From Bacterioplanoides sp965219715 (GTDB lineage Bacteria; Pseudomonadota; Gammaproteobacteria; Pseudomonadales; Oceanobacteraceae): a stretch of DNA of 64,000 nt. Under the pieces are notes generated by a model. The model was not told the origin of the DNA, did no database searches, and saw nothing but the letters and a program-made list of their open reading frames with translations. The stretch is from the NCBI RefSeq assembly GCF_965219715.1, contig NZ_OZ244785.1:2852001-2916000 (forward strand), read 5' to 3'. A program made the translations under genes and the position numbers. Each line of letters starts with the position of its first letter. Within the stretch, counting starts at the first letter, position 1. Positions 61,706 to 64,000 of this stretch are shown in pieces.

Positions 61706-63005
61706 TCGTTTCACCGGAGCCACGCTCATTTGCACGTAATAAGCCGGAAATCATGAAGCAGGCTCCTCCCATTTCACTGTCACAGATATTCAGTTTCAGT
61801 TGATGGCGCTCAGTCAGGTTTTTAACAATCGCCAGACCCAAACCTCCCCCCTGTGTGGTGCGGCTTTTATCCAGTCGCACAAAAGGCTGCAGAACCCGCT
61901 CTTTATCTTCATCGCCAATACCAGGGCCATCATCACAGACTGACAGCGAGAAACGGCCGGCATTACTGCGAATCTCTATGACGACCTGAGATTGTGCAAA
62001 TTTAAACGCGTTTACCAGCAGGTTTTCAATCACACGTGAAAACAGTTTTTTATCGACATCGGCGCTCACTTTGTCGCTGGAAAAAACAACATTCAGTGTT
62101 GGGTAAGCACCGCTGTGATTAGCGAGGATATTATTGACCAATGACTCCAGCTCACACGACTTCTGGTTCAGTTGCAGCGCGTTGCTGTTAATCTGGGCAT
62201 ACAGCAACCAGTCATCCAATAAATCCGACAAATCATCCAGATCATTATCCATTTGTTCGATAAATTGTCGCAGCCCGGCAACAGAGTCACAGCCACGGGT
62301 CATATCCAGCGCAAAACGCAGTCGTGCTAACGGGCTTTTTAAGTCATGAGAAACGCCATTTACCATCAGCTTATGCTCATCAAGCAAAGACGCAATCTGT
62401 TCAGCCATCTGATTAAAATTACACGCTAGCTGAGTGTACGGCTGTGGCATCGATACATCAGCTCTCTGATTAAAATCGCCGTTGCCATAGGCTGAATAGG
62501 TTTGCAGCAACTGGTCGATATGGCGCTTATGCTGATAAACATACCGACCAAGAAATAAAGCAAGAACCAGCAACATCATAAAAAATAATCCATTGCTGTA
62601 CATATGATGAGTCGCCTGAGTCTGATACTGCTTGGTCAGCACCAAAGCCTGCTGCATATCTGACAGCCAGTAATACACCGTCACATCGTCCGCAGCCCAA
62701 CCACTGACAACGTCAGCCCAATAACCCTGGGCCATCAGCAACAACTGAACATCGTCAATGAGTAAGGTTTCCTGTACAGGGACAATCTGCATCAGATAAC
62801 CAAATTGACCCTGCCAACTGTCCAGTTGTGCGACGCGTTCCGCCACCGGGAAGGCCTGCACCAGACGTAAAATTCCCGTAGTACGCATCAGCTCTTCTTC
62901 AGCAACGGCAGTGATATACAGCTGATCAAATGCCACAACGGCTAATAAAACACCCAACATCAGTGCCAGCGTGAAATATAAGAATAACCGTCCAAAAAAA
63001 TTCAT
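61689..63005 (-). CDS. Sensor histidine kinase (RstB-like)
   Basis: A 438-residue membrane kinase: helices near residues 5-25 and 140-160 enclosing a periplasmic domain of about 115 residues, then HAMP, phosphorylated H220 in VNGVSHDLKSPLARLR, N-box NLLVNAFKFA, G1 CDDGPGIGDED and G2 GGGLGLAIVKNL. Its gene overlaps the upstream regulator gene by 4 bp. MipA/OmpV genes lie on both sides, so the pair probably controls outer-membrane composition. Confidence 0.94.
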   Translation of the reverse strand: MNFFGRLFLYFTLALMLGVLLAVVAFDQLYITAVAEEELMRTTGILRLVQAFPVAERVAQLDSWQGQFGYLMQIVPVQETLLIDDVQLLLMAQGYWADVVSGWAADDVTVYYWLSDMQQALVLTKQYQTQATHHMYSNGLFFMMLLVLALFLGRYVYQHKRHIDQLLQTYSAYGNGDFNQRADVSMPQPYTQLACNFNQMAEQIASLLDEHKLMVNGVSHDLKSPLARLRFALDMTRGCDSVAGLRQFIEQMDNDLDDLSDLLDDWLLYAQINSNALQLNQKSCELESLVNNILANHSGAYPTLNVVFSSDKVSADVDKKLFSRVIENLLVNAFKFAQSQVVIEIRSNAGRFSLSVCDDGPGIGDEDKERVLQPFVRLDKSRTTQGGGLGLAIVKNLTERHQLKLNICDSEMGGACFMISGLLRANERGSGETTKIDN

Positions 63006-63706
63006 GATTGCGACAACATATAGCCCTGACCACGAATGGTTTTAATGTATTTATACGGTGGAGATAAATCGCTCATTTTTTTGCGTAAAGTCGAAATCCG
63101 CATATCAATGGCGCGATCAAGGCCGTCATATTCGATACCACGAATCGCAGCCACCAGATCACTGCGCTGCAGTACCTGGCCTGGTTTACGCATAAAATAT
63201 TCAGCAATGGCGTATTCTGCATCGGTTAGCGATAACGGCTGGTCATCCATCAACAGCTGTCTGGCATCGCTATCCAGTAAAAGATTTTGCACCTGAAGGT
63301 GTTTCCCATTTGCGGATTCTGGCTGCGCTCCCTGAACCAACCGGGTCAGCGCTTTGAGTTTGGCAAACAGAATATGTGGGCGAACCGGCTTCTGAATAAA
63401 ATCATGCACACCAATCTCAAATGCCACTTCTTCCAGGTTTTCCTGACTACTGGCTGTCATCATCAGCACAATCCCCTGATACTCAGGCAATGCTTTTGAC
63501 AACAATTCCAGTCCGGTGAAATGTGGCAACATCATATCAAGCAATAAGATATCGGGTTGTTGCTCGCGTACTGCTTTTAGTCCTTGTAACCCGGTACTGG
63601 CAGTCTCTACCAGATATCCCTGATCTCTCAATGCATGAGCAATCATGCGCGACAGACTGATATCATCCTCGACCAGCAATATCTTTTGTTGCGTGTTTAC
63701 GTTCAT
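63002..63706 (-). CDS. OmpR-family response regulator (RstA-like)
   Basis: A 234-residue regulator. Receiver domain with D14/D15 and phosphoacceptor D57 (ILLLDMMLP), T-switch MMTAS and lysine in IQKPVRP; C-terminal winged helix (MRKPGQVLQRSDLVAAIRG; DRAIDMRISTLRKKM; IKTIRGQGYML). It is transcribed first, with its kinase following. The gap of 20 bp to the upstream MipA gene suggests that all three form one operon. Confidence 0.95.
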   Translation of the reverse strand: MNVNTQQKILLVEDDISLSRMIAHALRDQGYLVETASTGLQGLKAVREQQPDILLLDMMLPHFTGLELLSKALPEYQGIVLMMTASSQENLEEVAFEIGVHDFIQKPVRPHILFAKLKALTRLVQGAQPESANGKHLQVQNLLLDSDARQLLMDDQPLSLTDAEYAIAEYFMRKPGQVLQRSDLVAAIRGIEYDGLDRAIDMRISTLRKKMSDLSPPYKYIKTIRGQGYMLSQS

Positions 63707-63726
63707 GCATCCCTACTCGAATTACG

Positions 63727-64000
63727 TCAGAATAAATACGCGGCAGCCACTCCAAAAAACAAATTAGTGTTCTGTAGCACCAGTGGGCTGTCAGCAAAGC
63801 TGGCACCGGACACATCAACATAACGGATAAATCCGGCTAATAAATAATGATCCCAGACCAAAGCTGTACTGTAGCTGACACCATAACCACCAAATCCTTT
63901 TTCTGCTGAATATTGTTGCCGCTGTGGAGTGGCAAATTTTTGTTCCACGCCATAAAAATAATCGTGATACGCCGCCGTCGCTGAACGTAATTCCACACTG
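63727..64000 (-). CDS. MipA/OmpV family protein, 5' end beyond the window
   Basis: The last 91 residues of a MipA/OmpV protein: YHDYFYGVEQKFA (the family's YYGV motif), strand pairs and a terminal AAYLF. The frame stays open to the right edge, so start and signal peptide are missing. It lies 20 bp upstream of the response regulator gene. It shares family with the protein at 60935, so the two-component genes are enclosed by paralogous outer-membrane genes. Confidence 0.87.
   Translation of the reverse strand, partial: SVELRSATAAYHDYFYGVEQKFATPQRQQYSAEKGFGGYGVSYSTALVWDHYLLAGFIRYVDVSGASFADSPLVLQNTNLFFGVAAAYLF

Overview
The window is ordinary chromosomal DNA of a Gram-negative gammaproteobacterium, most likely a marine, Pseudomonas-related or Oceanospirillales-type organism. 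This is inferred from gene content and order: glmR-glmS, hemC-hemD-hemX-hemY, ubiD beside a ferredoxin-type flavin reductase, and above all the run engB / cytochrome c / cytochrome c4 / dsbA / EEP hydrolase / diguanylate cyclase, which matches the order known from Pseudomonas. No rRNA, tRNA, CRISPR array, insertion sequence or prophage was recognised. The species cannot be fixed from the sequence alone.

Layout. 1-5.4 kb: end of a ydbL-like gene, lemA, an M48 membrane protease, a GDSL esterase lipoprotein and a GLUG-repeat lipoprotein. 5.4-7.4 kb: a NemR/NemA-like pair (TetR regulator and Old Yellow Enzyme) on the minus strand. 7.6-11.8 kb: a CSS-EAL c-di-GMP phosphodiesterase convergent with an exported metallo-beta-lactamase-fold protein and an MsbA-like ABC exporter. 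12.0-13.3 kb: a toxin-antitoxin pair and a HAD phosphatase. 13.4-17.4 kb: molybdenum cofactor genes moaA, mobA, moaB, moaC, moaD, moaE, with a probable Moco riboswitch before moaA and a pair of inverted structured repeats between mobA and moaB.

17.5-29.0 kb is the most unusual part. Three large exported proteins carry phosphoesterase domains: PI-PLC-X, a calcineurin-type metallophosphoesterase, and a PI-PLC-X plus EEP fusion. Their C-termini share accessory modules: a triplicated Cys-bounded motif with the core RNAK[FW]DC, a second triplicated YGC..RC..LTFSG motif (in two of the three proteins), and a ricin-type QxW lectin. The cluster also holds a lipoprotein with a beta-propeller-like half, an AraC-family regulator and the remnant of a second AraC gene. 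I infer a secreted, sugar-binding phospholipid/phosphoester degradation system of unknown target.

29-44 kb: fatty-acid oxidation genes, a 479-bp intergenic region with a probable structured small RNA, engB, c-type cytochromes, an amidohydrolase, dsbA, an EEP hydrolase, a DgcP-like diguanylate cyclase, glmR-glmS and two paralogous lipoproteins. 44-56 kb: the hem operon, an amino-acid/urea-type binding protein, the reductase and ubiD separated by a second pair of the same inverted structured repeats, a DUF423 protein, trmB, a PA4642-like protein and an NhaC-type antiporter. 56-64 kb: a BLUF photoreceptor overlapping a chemoreceptor gene (probable phototaxis module), a hydrolase/membrane protein pair, and a DUF2141 / MipA / two-component / MipA envelope cluster that runs off the right edge.
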